Part shown: piece by piece, positions 20,713-31,019 of the stretch
Layout: every line of letters begins with the position of its first letter
Numbering within the stretch: position 1 is the stretch's first letter
Source of the DNA: Clostridia bacterium
Lineage (GTDB): Bacteria; Bacillota; Clostridia; TANB77; CAG-508
Assembly (NCBI GenBank): GCA_900759475.1
Contig: CAAEVK010000039.1
Coordinates: forward strand, 1 to 64,000
Length of the DNA: 64,000 nucleotides
Direction of reading: 5' to 3'
Program-made: the position numbers and the translations under genes
Notes under the pieces: generated by a model
What the model was told of the DNA's origin: nothing
Database searches by the model: none
Seen by the model: the letters and a program-made list of their open reading frames with translations, nothing else

Positions 20713-21390
20713 ATGAAAGAAGAAAATAAATTAGGAAAAGAGCTTATAACTATTTTTTGGATATTTATTATAGGAAGTATTATTGGATCAATAATAGAAA
20801 CAATAGTAGGAATACTAGTAGATAGGCATTTTCATGTAAGAACGGGTCTAATTTATGGTGGTTTTATACCGGTTTATGGTGTAGGGGCAATTATGTATTA
20901 TTTAGTAGTAAGAAAAATGAAAGATCCCGCAAAAGTATTTTTAACTACTATGATACTAGGTGGATTGGTGGAATATATGTGTTCTTACGTACAAGAAGTG
21001 TTTTTTGGAACAATTTCTTGGGACTATAGTCATATTTCCTTTAATTTAAATGGAAGAACGAGTTTAATTCATTGTGTTTTTTGGGGAATACTAGGAATAT
21101 TTTTTACAGTAATAGCATATCCTATTATTTTTAAATTCTTGGCAAATTACGGAAAAAAAGAATTTAAAATAATTACTATGATAATGATTATTTTTATGAG
21201 CATTAATATTGTACTATCTTGTGCAGCAGGAAGCAGACAAAATGAAAGAGTTCAACAAATACCAGCAGATAGTGCTTTTGACGAATTTTTAGATAAATAT
21301 TATCCTGACAAGAGAATGGATAGAATTTATGCAAATAAAATAGTAACAGTAAAAAGAAACTCTCAAAATATGTCTGGCGAAAGCCAGTAA
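20713..21390 (+). CDS. putative ABC-transporter type IV / CmpB-like membrane protein
   Basis: 225 residues with about five membrane segments. RTGLIYGGFIPVYGVGAIMYYLV and LGGLVEYMCSYVQEVFFGTISWDYS are typical of PF06541, widespread in Clostridia. No ATPase partner is adjacent. The C-terminal 40 residues form a soluble tail. Function unproven. Confidence 0.7.
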   Translation: MKEENKLGKELITIFWIFIIGSIIGSIIETIVGILVDRHFHVRTGLIYGGFIPVYGVGAIMYYLVVRKMKDPAKVFLTTMILGGLVEYMCSYVQEVFFGTISWDYSHISFNLNGRTSLIHCVFWGILGIFFTVIAYPIIFKFLANYGKKEFKIITMIMIIFMSINIVLSCAAGSRQNERVQQIPADSAFDEFLDKYYPDKRMDRIYANKIVTVKRNSQNMSGESQ

Positions 21391-21451
21391 AAAATAGTAT
21401 TAAAAATGGAAAAACAATACATATATTTTATTAATAAGGAAAGAGGAAAAT

Positions 21452-23038
21452 ATGAAAAATAAAAAAACTTTTTATATAACAACTCCCATTTATTATCCTA
21501 GTGGAAGGTTTCATATTGGTACAGCATATACAACAGTAGCAGCAGACACTTTAAAAAGATACAAAACATTACAAGGATATGATACGTATCTTTTAACTGG
21601 ACTAGATGAACATGGACAAAAAATAGAAAATGTAGCAAAAGAAAAGGGACTAGAGCCACAAAAATATGTAGACGAAATGGCCAAACTTGCCAAAGAGCTT
21701 TGGAATAAAATGGATATTCAATATGATGATTTTATTAGAACAACAGATAAACGTCATGAAAAAGTAGTAGAAGAAATTTTTGACAAATTTATGGAATCGG
21801 GAGATATTTATAAAGGCGAATATGAAGGATTATACTGTGTTCCTTGCGAGACCTTCTTTACAGAAACACAATTAGTAGATGGCAAATGTCCAGATTGTGG
21901 AAGAGAAGTAAAGCCAATGAAAGAAGAAGCATATTTCTTTAATATGAAAAAATATGCAGATAGACTATTACAATTTTATGAAGAACACCCAGATTTTATA
22001 AAACCAGAATACAGGAAAACAGAAATGATTAACAACTTTATAAAACCAGGTTTAGAGGATTTGTGTGTAAGTAGAACGACATTTGATTGGGGAATTAAAG
22101 TAAAAAAAGATTCAAAACATGTAGTATATGTATGGCTAGATGCACTTACCAATTATATTACAGCATTAGGTTATTTATCTGATGATGATTCTTTATTCCA
22201 AAAATATTGGCCAGCAAATGTTCAATTAGTAGGAAAAGACATTGCTAGATTTCATTTAATTTATTGGCCTATATTCTTAATGGCATTAGGAATAGAAATA
22301 CCAAAAACCATATTAGTACACAATTGGATTGTAATGAAAGATGGAAAAATGTCTAAATCGAAAGGAAATGTAATTTATCCAGAACCATTAATAGACAGAT
22401 ATGGACTAGATGCTTTAAAATATTTTTTATTACGAGAAATGCCTATTTCACAAGATGGACTTTTTTCACCAGAAAGTTTTGTAGATAGATTTAATTTTGA
22501 CTTATGTAATGATTTAGGAAATTTAGTCAATAGAACTGTGGGAATGATTAATAAATATTTTGCTGGAAAGTTACCGGAATATAAAGGAACATTAAATGAA
22601 CCAGATGAAGAAATAGAAAAATTTGTTACACAACAAGTGAAAAAAGTAGACGAAAAAATGGATGAATTACAGTTTGGTAATGCATTAGTAGAAATTTGGG
22701 AAATTATTGCAAAAACAAATAAATATATTGATGAAACATCTCCTTGGGTATTGGCAAAACAGGAAGAACAAAAAGAAAAATTATGTGCCGTTATGTACCA
22801 TATTGTAGAAAATTTAAGAATTGTAGCAACCTTATTAAAAGCATTTATACCACAAACAGCAAAAAGTATACTAGAACAATTAGGACTGACAAAATCAGAA
22901 TATGCAACATGGGAATCTATTCAAGAATATTATACAAAATTAAAAGGTATCACAGTGGTAGAAAAAGGTACACCATTATTTGTAAGACTAGAAAAAGAAC
23001 CAGAAGTAGAATATATAAAACAACAAATGGCAAAATAA
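21452..23038 (+). CDS. metG: methionyl-tRNA synthetase
   Basis: Charges tRNA-Met in the cytosol. 528 residues, the short form without the C-terminal tRNA-binding (Trbp111-like) domain. Class I signatures: [15 protein letters not shown] (HIGH box) and [10 protein letters not shown] (KMSKS). A zinc knuckle with two CxxC pairs (CVPC and CPDC) is at about residues 128-150. The anticodon domain has [18 protein letters not shown] site. No T-box leader is visible upstream; the gap to the previous gene is only 61 bases. Confidence 0.97.
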   Translation: MKNKKTFYITTPIYYPSGRFHIGTAYTTVAADTLKRYKTLQGYDTYLLTGLDEHGQKIENVAKEKGLEPQKYVDEMAKLAKELWNKMDIQYDDFIRTTDKRHEKVVEEIFDKFMESGDIYKGEYEGLYCVPCETFFTETQLVDGKCPDCGREVKPMKEEAYFFNMKKYADRLLQFYEEHPDFIKPEYRKTEMINNFIKPGLEDLCVSRTTFDWGIKVKKDSKHVVYVWLDALTNYITALGYLSDDDSLFQKYWPANVQLVGKDIARFHLIYWPIFLMALGIEIPKTILVHNWIVMKDGKMSKSKGNVIYPEPLIDRYGLDALKYFLLREMPISQDGLFSPESFVDRFNFDLCNDLGNLVNRTVGMINKYFAGKLPEYKGTLNEPDEEIEKFVTQQVKKVDEKMDELQFGNALVEIWEIIAKTNKYIDETSPWVLAKQEEQKEKLCAVMYHIVENLRIVATLLKAFIPQTAKSILEQLGLTKSEYATWESIQEYYTKLKGITVVEKGTPLFVRLEKEPEVEYIKQQMAK

Positions 23039-23039
23039 G

Positions 23040-23080
23040 TAATACAAGAGTAATATTACAACAATATTACTCTTGTATTA
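23040..23080 (+). terminator. long perfect hairpin after metG
   Basis: An 18-bp perfect stem with a 5-base loop directly after the metG stop. No T tract follows, so it may act as a terminator or RNA-end stabiliser. Confidence 0.6.
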
Positions 23081-23171
23081 CATTTATATAACATTCTTGA
23101 AAAAACAAGAAGGATGCAATATAATAAAAAAAAACTACTAAAAAGGGTGGTTATTCATAGGAGGAAATGCT

Positions 23172-23723
23172 ATGGAGACTTTTGCTGACTATATTTTATC
23201 AGAGCAGGATATAATTAAAAAAATGGAAATTGTATATTATTTGCAAAAAAGAACAGGTATTTTTTATGATAATTCTGTTATTTTAAAAACAGAAATTGCG
23301 AAGTTATTTATAGAAAAAATGAATATACCTGTGGATAAAAATATGGTTTTGACAGCATGTTTACTATATGCATGCAAGAAAAAAGATGGAGCACAAGATT
23401 TAGAAAGTATTCGTTCTTATGCAAAAGAAGGGGCAACCTATTTAAGAGGATTAGGTTTTTCTAAAAAGTTTTGTAAAATTTGTGAAGAACATAATCGATA
23501 TAGTGGTAGTCAACCTCGAGAAAAAGAGAGTGATTTACTAGAAATTGTTGATCAATTTGGTGGTATGTTAATGAATCGACCAGAAAGAATTGCTTTTAAA
23601 TCTGATGAAGCATTATGTTTACTCGAAAATAGAAACTTAAAAGATAAAGACAATCGCTATTTAGAGCAGTTTAAAGAATTTGTAAGTTTAATGAAGGGGG
23701 TTAGAGTACCATGCCAGATGTAA
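23172..23723 (+). CDS. degenerate HD/HD-GYP-like protein
   Basis: 183 residues. The segment EEHNRYSGSQPREKESDLLEIVDQFGGMLMNRPERIAFKSDEAL follows the layout of the second half of HD-GYP domains (H, G-SG-P, then an Asp-rich helix, R-P, and a repeat helix with Ala-Leu), but the leading HD pair is not evident: LLYACKK stands where it would be expected. It is therefore probably a non-catalytic relative. It overlaps the next gene by 13 bases and is likely translationally coupled to it. Function unknown. Confidence 0.4.
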   Translation: METFADYILSEQDIIKKMEIVYYLQKRTGIFYDNSVILKTEIAKLFIEKMNIPVDKNMVLTACLLYACKKKDGAQDLESIRSYAKEGATYLRGLGFSKKFCKICEEHNRYSGSQPREKESDLLEIVDQFGGMLMNRPERIAFKSDEALCLLENRNLKDKDNRYLEQFKEFVSLMKGVRVPCQM

Positions 23724-23965
23724 TTAACAAAGAAGAAAATTTAGGAGCATTAGATGATTTAAGTAAAATAGCTAATAATTCAAGTAGTCCACTTGAGATT
23801 GCTTATCAATTAAATGAGTTTGAATTAGGCTTAGATGCTGCTGAATTGGCAAAACAAAAAACACCCAAAATAGAAAATTTTTCTGAAACAATAACACCAA
23901 ATGAGCTATTAAGAGCAGTACAAAGAGATATGCATATGCAATCTCAAAATGAAACCGAAAGATAA
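23711..23965 (+). CDS. small acidic protein coupled to the HD-like gene
   Basis: 84 residues, acidic, soluble, with no recognised domain. It starts inside the end of the previous gene after an AAGGGGG site, which argues for coupled expression and perhaps a shared complex. It has an ordinary codon pattern and ends just before a strong terminator. Confidence 0.55.
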   Translation: MPDVINKEENLGALDDLSKIANNSSSPLEIAYQLNEFELGLDAAELAKQKTPKIENFSETITPNELLRAVQRDMHMQSQNETER

Positions 23966-23975
23966 AAGGGACAAT

Positions 23976-24009
23976 CTCCTACAGATTAAAAAGTAGGAGT
24001 GTTTTTTTA
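23976..24009 (+). terminator. intrinsic terminator
   Basis: A 7-bp CTCCTAC/GTAGGAG stem followed by TGTTTTTTT. Closes the two-gene unit. Confidence 0.8.
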
Positions 24010-24182
24010 GTTGAATAGGAAAATTGCTTTGCAATTTTTCGCGTCGACAAATCTTTATGCTTCTTCAAGAACTTAAATATATATAGTTAAATTAGAAAAG
24101 TAGAGAGAAGCTCTCGAAGAAGCGAGATTTTTTCCAGATATTAAAGAAAAATAAAGCACAAAATAGGGAGGAGTAATAAAAA

Positions 24183-25376
24183 ATGGTAGAAGTATTTGCA
24201 GATTTACATGTTCATATAGGGAGAAGTGAGTCAAATAAACCAATAAAAATAACAGCAGCAAAATCTTTAAATTTTGCTAATATAGCTAAAGAGTGTGCAG
24301 ATAGAAAAGGAATTAATATTGTGGGAGTTATTGATTGCGGTTCTCCTTATGTACAAGAAGATATAGAATCTTTTTTAAAAAATGGGGAAGCTTATGAAAT
24401 AAAAGATGGCGGAATTATTTATAAAGATAAAGTATGTATTATTTTAGGGAGTGAAATAGAAACATCAGAAATTAATGATGAAGGGAAAATAGGAAGTGCC
24501 CACAATTTGTGCTATTTTCCAACTTTAAACGATATAAAGGCTTTTTCAAATGAAATGAAACATCATATTAAAAATATTACATTAAGTTCACAAAGAGCTA
24601 ATATTTCGGCTTATGAGTTAATTGATATTGTAGAAAAATATAATGGCGTGTTAATACCAGCTCATTGTTTTACACCACATAAGAGTTTTTATGGAAATTG
24701 TACTAAAAGATTAGAGCGAATTTTTAAAGAAAAATTTTCTCATGTATTTGCTATTGAATTAGGTTTAAGTTCAGATACTTTTTTAGCAGATGAAATTTCG
24801 GAATTAGAAACGAGAGCATTTTTAACGAATTCAGATGCACATTCTTTACCTAAAATTGCAAGAGAATATAATAAAATTTTATTAAATGATATTAGTTTTA
24901 AAGAATTATTAATGGCGTTAAAAAATCAAGAAGGAAGAAAAATTGTTTGTAATTATGGCTTGGATCCTAAATTAGGAAAATACCATAGAACTTATTGTGA
25001 AGTATGCGGAAAAAACATCAAAGGAGAAGCACCAGTAACATTATGTGATACTTGTGATAGTAGAAACATTACAATGGGAGTTTATGATAGAATAGAAATA
25101 ATTAAAGATAAAGAAAAAACCAAAAGTCCAGAAACAAGACCCCCATATATTTACCAAATTCCACTTACATTTATTCCAGGATTAGGCAAGAAAACAATTG
25201 ATAAGTTATTACATACGTTCCAAACCGAAATGAATATTTTACACAAAACAAGTTTAGATGATTTGGAAAGTGTTGTTGGAGAAAAAATTGCCAAAAATAT
25301 TGCTTCCTCTAAAGAAGGAAAAGTAGCAATTACAGAAGGTGGCGGAGGTGTATATGGAAAAATAAGCATTGAATAA
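24183..25376 (+). CDS. endoQ: endonuclease Q (PHP-domain DNA repair nuclease)
   Basis: 397 residues. The PHP domain starts ADLHVHIGRS and has metal-ligand motifs at GSEIET, IPAHCFTPHKS and NSDAHSLPKIA. A zinc ribbon follows (CEVCGKN...CDTC, about residues 280-298) and then a helix-hairpin-helix part (FIPGLGKKTIDKLL). The order matches EndoQ, which nicks 5' of deaminated bases (uracil, hypoxanthine). Start after GGGAGGAGT. The 217-base gap upstream contains a small AAAATTGC/GCAATTTT hairpin near 24021 and a short TCTCG/CGAGA hairpin with T run near 24112. Confidence 0.85.
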   Translation: MVEVFADLHVHIGRSESNKPIKITAAKSLNFANIAKECADRKGINIVGVIDCGSPYVQEDIESFLKNGEAYEIKDGGIIYKDKVCIILGSEIETSEINDEGKIGSAHNLCYFPTLNDIKAFSNEMKHHIKNITLSSQRANISAYELIDIVEKYNGVLIPAHCFTPHKSFYGNCTKRLERIFKEKFSHVFAIELGLSSDTFLADEISELETRAFLTNSDAHSLPKIAREYNKILLNDISFKELLMALKNQEGRKIVCNYGLDPKLGKYHRTYCEVCGKNIKGEAPVTLCDTCDSRNITMGVYDRIEIIKDKEKTKSPETRPPYIYQIPLTFIPGLGKKTIDKLLHTFQTEMNILHKTSLDDLESVVGEKIAKNIASSKEGKVAITEGGGGVYGKISIE

Positions 25377-25440
25377 AAGGGTATATTTTTCATTTTATTG
25401 CATAGACATTATGTAGGTAATAAAACACAAGGAGGCAAAA

Positions 25441-26082
25441 ATGAAAAAACATAAGAAAAAAGGAATAATAAAAACAATTTTGCTAAACCATATTCAAAAT
25501 AATTTAAAAGATTATTGCATACTTTTACTTTTATTTGTAATTGGCATTATAATAGGGGTTATTTTTATTAATAATACTTCTGTAGAACAAAAAAATGAAA
25601 TTACTACTTATATGAATACCTTTATACATACTTTAAAAGAAAATCCTAATTTGAATTATGGAGATTTGCTAAAAGATTCACTAATACAAAATTTATTATT
25701 AGCTGTGGCTTTGTGGTTTAGTGGAACAGCAATTATGCTTTTACCTTTTATTTATGGAATGGTAGTGTTTAGAGGCTTTTGTTTAGGCTATACAATTTCT
25801 TCTATTGTTGCTATTTTAGGAAGTGGCCAAGGAACATTATTTGTATTATTAGGATTATTGTTACAAAATATATTTTTTATTCCAGCATTGTTAGCACTAG
25901 CAGGGAGTGGCATTAGGCTGTATAAAACGATTATAAAGGACAGAAGAAGAGATAATATAAAATTAGAAATATATAAACATAGTATTTTTTGTTTTATTAT
26001 TGCAATATTGCTGGTAATTTCTTCTTTGATAGAAGTGTATCTATCATCTAATCTATTAATTACTTATGTAACATGGATATAA
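25441..26082 (+). CDS. spoIIM: stage II sporulation protein M
   Basis: 213 residues with about five membrane segments. GIIIGVIFINN near the N terminus and FIYGMVVFRGFCLGYTISSI in the middle match SpoIIM, part of the SpoIIDMP machine that remodels peptidoglycan during engulfment of the forespore. Its place before xerD is conserved in spore formers. AGGAGG site. Confidence 0.85.
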   Translation: MKKHKKKGIIKTILLNHIQNNLKDYCILLLLFVIGIIIGVIFINNTSVEQKNEITTYMNTFIHTLKENPNLNYGDLLKDSLIQNLLLAVALWFSGTAIMLLPFIYGMVVFRGFCLGYTISSIVAILGSGQGTLFVLLGLLLQNIFFIPALLALAGSGIRLYKTIIKDRRRDNIKLEIYKHSIFCFIIAILLVISSLIEVYLSSNLLITYVTWI

Positions 26083-26285
26083 AAATTAATATAGGAGTAC
26101 TGACTGTAGAAATAGATTACAGCAAAGAGAGCTCCTGTAAATCGAAAAATATTAAAAAAAATCGAAAAATATATTTACAATTTTTTGATTTTTTGATATA
26201 AGATATATAGTTTATGTAAATTGAATTTGGGTCATGCATAACCTAATGAATAATATGCAAATTTAAGCGAAAATGGAGAGCAAAT
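26083..26285. other. spoIIM-xerD spacer with hairpin
   Basis: 203 bases. A GGAG/CTCC-based stem at about 26092-26136 encloses a second CTGTAG/CTACAG-like stem (approximate), followed by two copies of ATCGAAAAATAT. It could be a terminator or leader. No ORF or known riboswitch is recognised. Confidence 0.35.
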
Positions 26286-27167
26286 ATGGAAAAACAAATT
26301 AGACTTTTTTTAGAATTTCTTGAAAATGAAAGAAAATTATCAGAAAATACATTACAATCATACAGAAGAGATATTATGCAATATGAAGAATATATCAACC
26401 AAAATAAATTAAATTATAGCAAAGTAGATAAAGAAGTAATTAATACATATTTAAAATATTTAGAAGAAATGCATAAAAAATCTTCTACAGTATCAAGAAA
26501 TTTAGCTTCAATACGATCTTTTTATCAATTTTTATGTAAAAATAAAAAAGTAAAGGCAGACCCAACAGAAGGAATTGGCTCTCCTAAAATTGAAAAAAAA
26601 GCACCTAGTATTCTTTCTTCAAAAGAAATAGAATTATTATTAGAGCAACCTAAAAATATAGATTTAAAAGGAATTAGAGACAAGGCAATGTTAGAATTTG
26701 CTTATGCAACAGGGATGAGAGTTACAGAAATTATTTCTTTAAATATTGATGATGTTAATTTAGAAGACGGATTGGTTAGTTGCAAAACTGGAGCAAGACA
26801 AAGAAATATTCCTTTAGGAACAATGAGTTTAAATGCTTTAAAAGATTATATTGAAAATGCAAGAAATATTTTAATTAAAGATGAAAGCAATAAAGCTTTG
26901 TTTGTTAATATTAATGGAAAAAGATTAACTAGACAAGGTTTTTGGAAGATTATTAAATACTACAAAGAACAAGCACATATTACAAAGGACATTACTCCTC
27001 ATGTTTTGCGTCATTCATTTGCAACACACCTTCTTCAAAATGGAGCAGATTTAAAAGCAATTCAAATGATGTTAGGACATTCTGATATTTCTTCAACACA
27101 AGTGTATATGCAATTTCAAGATGAAAGTCTAAAAAATGTCTATAGAAAAGCTCATCCAAGAGCATAA
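26286..27167 (+). CDS. xerD: site-specific tyrosine recombinase XerD
   Basis: Resolves chromosome dimers at dif sites during division. 293 residues, standard length. N-terminal SAM-like domain (FLEFLENERKLSENTLQSYRRD), catalytic domain with ATGMRVTEI (Arg), TPHVLRHSFATHLL (HxxR), LGHSDISSTQVYM (His and Tyr). All active-site residues are present. The genomic setting next to spoIIM supports XerD rather than a mobile-element integrase. Confidence 0.9.
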   Translation: MEKQIRLFLEFLENERKLSENTLQSYRRDIMQYEEYINQNKLNYSKVDKEVINTYLKYLEEMHKKSSTVSRNLASIRSFYQFLCKNKKVKADPTEGIGSPKIEKKAPSILSSKEIELLLEQPKNIDLKGIRDKAMLEFAYATGMRVTEIISLNIDDVNLEDGLVSCKTGARQRNIPLGTMSLNALKDYIENARNILIKDESNKALFVNINGKRLTRQGFWKIIKYYKEQAHITKDITPHVLRHSFATHLLQNGADLKAIQMMLGHSDISSTQVYMQFQDESLKNVYRKAHPRA

Positions 27168-27173
27168 AAAGAG

Positions 27174-27199
27174 AAAAACAGGTAAGACCTGTTTTTTTT
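27174..27199 (+). terminator. intrinsic terminator after xerD
   Basis: A 10-bp AAAAACAGGT stem, loop AAG, then ACCTGTTTTTTTT. Confidence 0.85.
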
Positions 27200-27354
27200 G
27201 TTACAAATATATTACATAAATATTATTTTTACAAGTCAACTAACAAAAAAGTAATTTATTTATGTTATAATAATAATTAATGTATAGATAGAAGAGTAAA
27301 ACTTTACACCATTGTAACTTGTGAATATTAAAATAATTTGAAAAGAGGAAAAAT

Positions 27355-29052
27355 ATGGAGGAAAATAATATAAAACCAATTTATGATATTGTAAATAGTA
27401 TACCTGTAACAGAAGGAAATAAAGATACAATTGAGGAAATAAAACAATCTTTAGAAAATGGTGATATTGGATATGCGTTAGAAAAAATTGAGACTTTAAA
27501 ATTTAGGAGTAATGATAGAAAAAAAGTTAGTAAAATGTTTCCAGCAGAATTAACAAAACCAGAATTGGAAAAAATTTACATTGGTTTAGTATTAAACAAT
27601 CCAAGACTAATTGCCAAGTATTATTTTATTAAAGAAGATTGTTTGTTTGATGATGATGAATTATTAAACATTTATAAGAGCATAATATTTACAGAAGGAG
27701 AAGCTTTTGCACCAGAAATAGCTAAAAGAGATTTTAGCTTTTCAAAAGATACAGAACAATCTTTTATATTAAAAAATAAGTTAAAAAAATATGTTTTGGG
27801 TGAAAATTATAATATAGAAAAAGTATATGTGGAATTAAAAAAAATATTTATTTTAAGAAAGAATTATTTAAAAATTCCAATTGCTACTTTACAAAACAGA
27901 ATTGTAGAAATAACAAACTATATTTTGTATGATAAAATGTCCATTGAAGAGATAGAGGATGCAGTTAGCCAAGTAAATGCAACTGTTAAATTTAAAAGAG
28001 CAATTTTAAACCAAGGATTAACAGAATTTTTGGAAGAAGGAGATAATGATTTAACAAACGGTTTAGCTTTACCATTTCCTATTTTAACCAAAGTATTTAA
28101 AGGAATTAGAAAAGGAGAGACAATGGCATATGCAATGCCATCTAACTCTGGTAAAAGTAGGTTTACCATAAATGTTATTGCTCATACAGCGTTTTTACAT
28201 AAGAAAAAAGTATTGTTAATTTCTAATGAAATGTCAGAAGAAAAAATGCGCTTGTGTTTAATTACTACTATTATTAATGACCCAAAATTACAAGAATTAC
28301 ATGGACAAAAGTTAAAAAAGTCAGAAGGAGAATTACTGGAATTTAAATTTAGACCTGACAACAATAATGATGCTGAAGTAGATGAAGAGGGATTTGTTGT
28401 AAGAAGAAAGGACGAAACACAAGCTGAATTTGTGGCAAGACTTCAAAAAATTTCAACAGAATTTCAACAAACAATTGCAGTTACAGACTGGGTTAACCAA
28501 CAAAATTCCATTTTCTTTATTAATATTACAGACCATACTAATGATGAATTACAAAAGGTTATTATTAACTATTATTATAAAGAACAAATTGAATATGTGT
28601 TTTATGATACTTTAAAAACAGATACAGCTAATATTGGTATAGGAGAAGAGCTAAAGAAAACAGCTACAATTTTATCTAATTTAGCACAAAATTTTAAAAT
28701 TTTTATTTGTTCAACATTACAATTAACAGAAGGAAAAACATTGCCAATTAATTTAGACGTTAATGATTTATCTGCAAGTAGAACAGTAAAAGAGGTTTTA
28801 GATACATTATGTTTAATTAAGCAAATAAATCAAAATAGTTATGATGATTACGAATATTCTATGAATGAGGTAGACACTGTTTTTTATGATTTAGAAAAGT
28901 TTGAAGATCCAGATGTTAGATATTATACATGGATAGTAGACAAAAATAGAGCTGGAGCGAAACCAAAATTATTATTTCGATTAAATTTAGCATATAATAG
29001 ATGGGAAGAATTAGGCTATTTACGATTAAAACAATCAAAACAAGAAGAATAG
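27355..29052 (+). CDS. DnaB-like RecA-fold ATPase
   Basis: 565 residues. The N-terminal half is helical and acidic; the C-terminal half has a RecA-type core: GIRKGETMAYAMPSNSGKSR (Walker A), KKVLLISNEMSEEKMR (the DnaB-type SxEM element), YVFYDTLKTD (Walker B region), and CLIKQ...WIVDKNRAGAKPKL near the end, as in DnaB helicases. It is diverged from the replicative helicase and not beside rplI, so I call it DnaB-like rather than dnaB. A helicase role in replication or repair is inferred. Confidence 0.6.
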   Translation: MEENNIKPIYDIVNSIPVTEGNKDTIEEIKQSLENGDIGYALEKIETLKFRSNDRKKVSKMFPAELTKPELEKIYIGLVLNNPRLIAKYYFIKEDCLFDDDELLNIYKSIIFTEGEAFAPEIAKRDFSFSKDTEQSFILKNKLKKYVLGENYNIEKVYVELKKIFILRKNYLKIPIATLQNRIVEITNYILYDKMSIEEIEDAVSQVNATVKFKRAILNQGLTEFLEEGDNDLTNGLALPFPILTKVFKGIRKGETMAYAMPSNSGKSRFTINVIAHTAFLHKKKVLLISNEMSEEKMRLCLITTIINDPKLQELHGQKLKKSEGELLEFKFRPDNNNDAEVDEEGFVVRRKDETQAEFVARLQKISTEFQQTIAVTDWVNQQNSIFFINITDHTNDELQKVIINYYYKEQIEYVFYDTLKTDTANIGIGEELKKTATILSNLAQNFKIFICSTLQLTEGKTLPINLDVNDLSASRTVKEVLDTLCLIKQINQNSYDDYEYSMNEVDTVFYDLEKFEDPDVRYYTWIVDKNRAGAKPKLLFRLNLAYNRWEELGYLRLKQSKQEE

Positions 29053-29133
29053 TGCAAAAGAAAAATTTTCTTCTTTTAAATTGTTTTATATTGAGACATA
29101 CTAAATATATAAAACATTAAAGGAGGAATTTTT

Positions 29134-29301
29134 ATGGAACATAAACAAAAAATAAATTGTACAGTTAAAACTTGTGAATATAATAATTGTCAAAATAATG
29201 AGTGTACTTTAAAGCAAATCATTGTAACACCAACACAAGGTTGCAATACTAAACAACCAGATGAATCAATGTGTTCAAGTTACAAATGCAATCAACGTTA
29301 A
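29134..29301 (+). CDS. DUF1540 Cys-rich small protein
   Basis: 55 residues with seven cysteines in the pattern CTVKTCEYNN-C-ECT and GCNT...CSSYKC, the DUF1540 signature common in Clostridia, probably a metal-binding mini-protein. A perfect AAAGGAGG site precedes the ATG. Confidence 0.82.
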   Translation: MEHKQKINCTVKTCEYNNCQNNECTLKQIIVTPTQGCNTKQPDESMCSSYKCNQR

Positions 29302-29317
29302 AAAAATTTAATAATAA

Positions 29318-29340
29318 AGGACGCTATTTTATGGCGTCCT
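29318..29340 (+). terminator. hairpin after DUF1540 gene
   Basis: AGGACGC/GCGTCCT 7-bp stem with a 9-base loop; a weak T tract only. Confidence 0.55.
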
Positions 29341-29442
29341 ATTAAATTGATAAGATTTTATCTTTATATTATTTTTGTGGACATTTTGAAAATAAAAATA
29401 TATAATTTATGTAATAAATACAACAGAAAAGAGGAAAATTAA

Positions 29443-30312
29443 ATGATAGATTTACATACTCATACAAATTGTTCAGATGGTGCTGATGATGTATTAGAAT
29501 TATTGAAAAAAGCAGAACAAAGAAAAATAGAAGTTTTAAGCATAACAGATCATAATACTTGTTTAGCATATCAAAAATTAAATACCGTTAATTTAAAACA
29601 ATATTATACGGGAATTTTAATAAATGGATGTGAGTTAAGAACAGTAATAGATGGCTATAATATTGAATTATTAGGATATAATGTAAATACCGATTTTTTA
29701 AACCAAGAATTGCCAAAAATAGAGCCAACGTTTGCACAACTAAATGAGGAAGAAGCTAAAATTTTTTTTGAAATATTAATTAATAAAGGATATACATTAA
29801 AAAAGGAAAACATACAATTTAATCCTGAAACAGAATCAGGAAATGAAAAAATTATACAAGAGCTACTAAAGTATCCAGAAAATCAACACTTTTTGAATAT
29901 TTTCCCTAACAGAGAATTTTCAGGAAAAATATTACACAAACAATATATTACAAATCCAAATAGTGATTTTTTTGTAGATAGCAGTGCTTTACTACCAGAT
30001 GTAAAAACAATTATTAATTTAATACATCAAGCAGGAGGACTTGTTTTTATTCCACATATATTTGCTTATGGAAATAGTTCAAATCTAATTTTAGAAAAAT
30101 TAATAAAAGTAGGAGGAATTGATGGAATCGAATGCTATTATTCTGATTTTACAAAAGAACAAACGCAATATCTTCTAAGAATTTGTGAAGAACAAAACTA
30201 TTACATTTCAGCGGGAACAGATTACCATGGAAATAATAGAAAAGGTGTAGAACTTGGTACAGGAAAAGGTAATATGAAAGTTGAAAAGAATGTAATAGAA
30301 GCGTGGATATAA
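29443..30312 (+). CDS. PHP-domain phosphoesterase (TrpH/RNase AM-like)
   Basis: 289 residues. MIDLHTHTNCSDGADDVLELLKKAEQRKIEVLSITDHN is the PHP N-terminal metal motif; later HQAGGLVFIPHIFAYG, GGIDGIECYYSDF and SAGTDYHG complete the metal sphere. The family includes 5'-nucleases acting on oligoribonucleotides and 3',5'-bisphosphonucleotides. A broken, shortened copy of its 3' end lies at about 31020-31180, beyond the next gene. Confidence 0.82.
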   Translation: MIDLHTHTNCSDGADDVLELLKKAEQRKIEVLSITDHNTCLAYQKLNTVNLKQYYTGILINGCELRTVIDGYNIELLGYNVNTDFLNQELPKIEPTFAQLNEEEAKIFFEILINKGYTLKKENIQFNPETESGNEKIIQELLKYPENQHFLNIFPNREFSGKILHKQYITNPNSDFFVDSSALLPDVKTIINLIHQAGGLVFIPHIFAYGNSSNLILEKLIKVGGIDGIECYYSDFTKEQTQYLLRICEEQNYYISAGTDYHGNNRKGVELGTGKGNMKVEKNVIEAWI

Positions 30313-30397
30313 ATTTGTTAAATAATTAGTGGGAAGAACAAGGTGATGAATATATAGCATAAAACATTAACTATCTTACCAATAAATTTTAAGAAAT

Positions 30398-30931
30398 TTA
30401 ATTTTTTATAATACTATATTGGTATGTAATTGGATCTTTAAAAATTCCTAACTTTGGTGTAGAATAGGTAAAAGTTATAAAACATATTCCTATAAGTATT
30501 AAAACAAATATGCTTATTTTTTTGTTGCATTTAACGGTATTAGTCATAAATCTATATGCAACATATTCTCCTAATATAGTTGCCATAAAAAATAAGCTTA
30601 TATCAATAAATGCAATATTTTTTCCTAATATTCCACTGTAAGTATAAAAAAATATAACTGTAAATAATGTTGCAATGATGATACCAATAGTTTTTGAACA
30701 TAAAAAATTAGGTACATTTTTTCCTATATAAAAATAGCCAATTATTAATGTTAATAACATTGGAAAATATAAAAGTTTTAAATGTTCCCAAATGCTTTCA
30801 TTTACAGCGGAAAATAAGGCAATTATATAATTTTCTCCTGATAATTTATATGTAAAATGTAATAATGTTCCTAGTATAAATGTAAATATAACACTAAATA
30901 TTTGATAATTCTTAATTTTATTTTTATCCAT
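30398..30931 (-). CDS. DUF6512-like membrane protein
   Basis: 177 residues with about five to six membrane segments. FILGTLLHFTYKLSGENYIIALFSAVNESIWEHLKLLYFPM matches a clostridial DUF6512-type signature (HFTY, then VNESIWEHLK), function unknown. AGGAGG site upstream on the minus strand. It sits between the PHP gene and that gene's degenerate 3' duplicate. Confidence 0.65.
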   Translation of the reverse strand: MDKNKIKNYQIFSVIFTFILGTLLHFTYKLSGENYIIALFSAVNESIWEHLKLLYFPMLLTLIIGYFYIGKNVPNFLCSKTIGIIIATLFTVIFFYTYSGILGKNIAFIDISLFFMATILGEYVAYRFMTNTVKCNKKISIFVLILIGICFITFTYSTPKLGIFKDPITYQYSIIKN

Positions 30932-31019
30932 ATAAACCTCCTTGAATTAATATATGTTTTATTGTTAAAAACTATTATAAATTTTATTATTTTATTGTGT
31001 GTTTTTTTAATAAAGTTAA

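Noticed and set aside
21391..21451. T-box riboswitch before metG
   Set aside because: Spacer is only 61 bases and shows no T-box or specifier structure.
26286..27167. xerD as a mobile-element integrase
   Set aside because: Length, intact active site and place after spoIIM fit chromosomal XerD; no flanking repeats.
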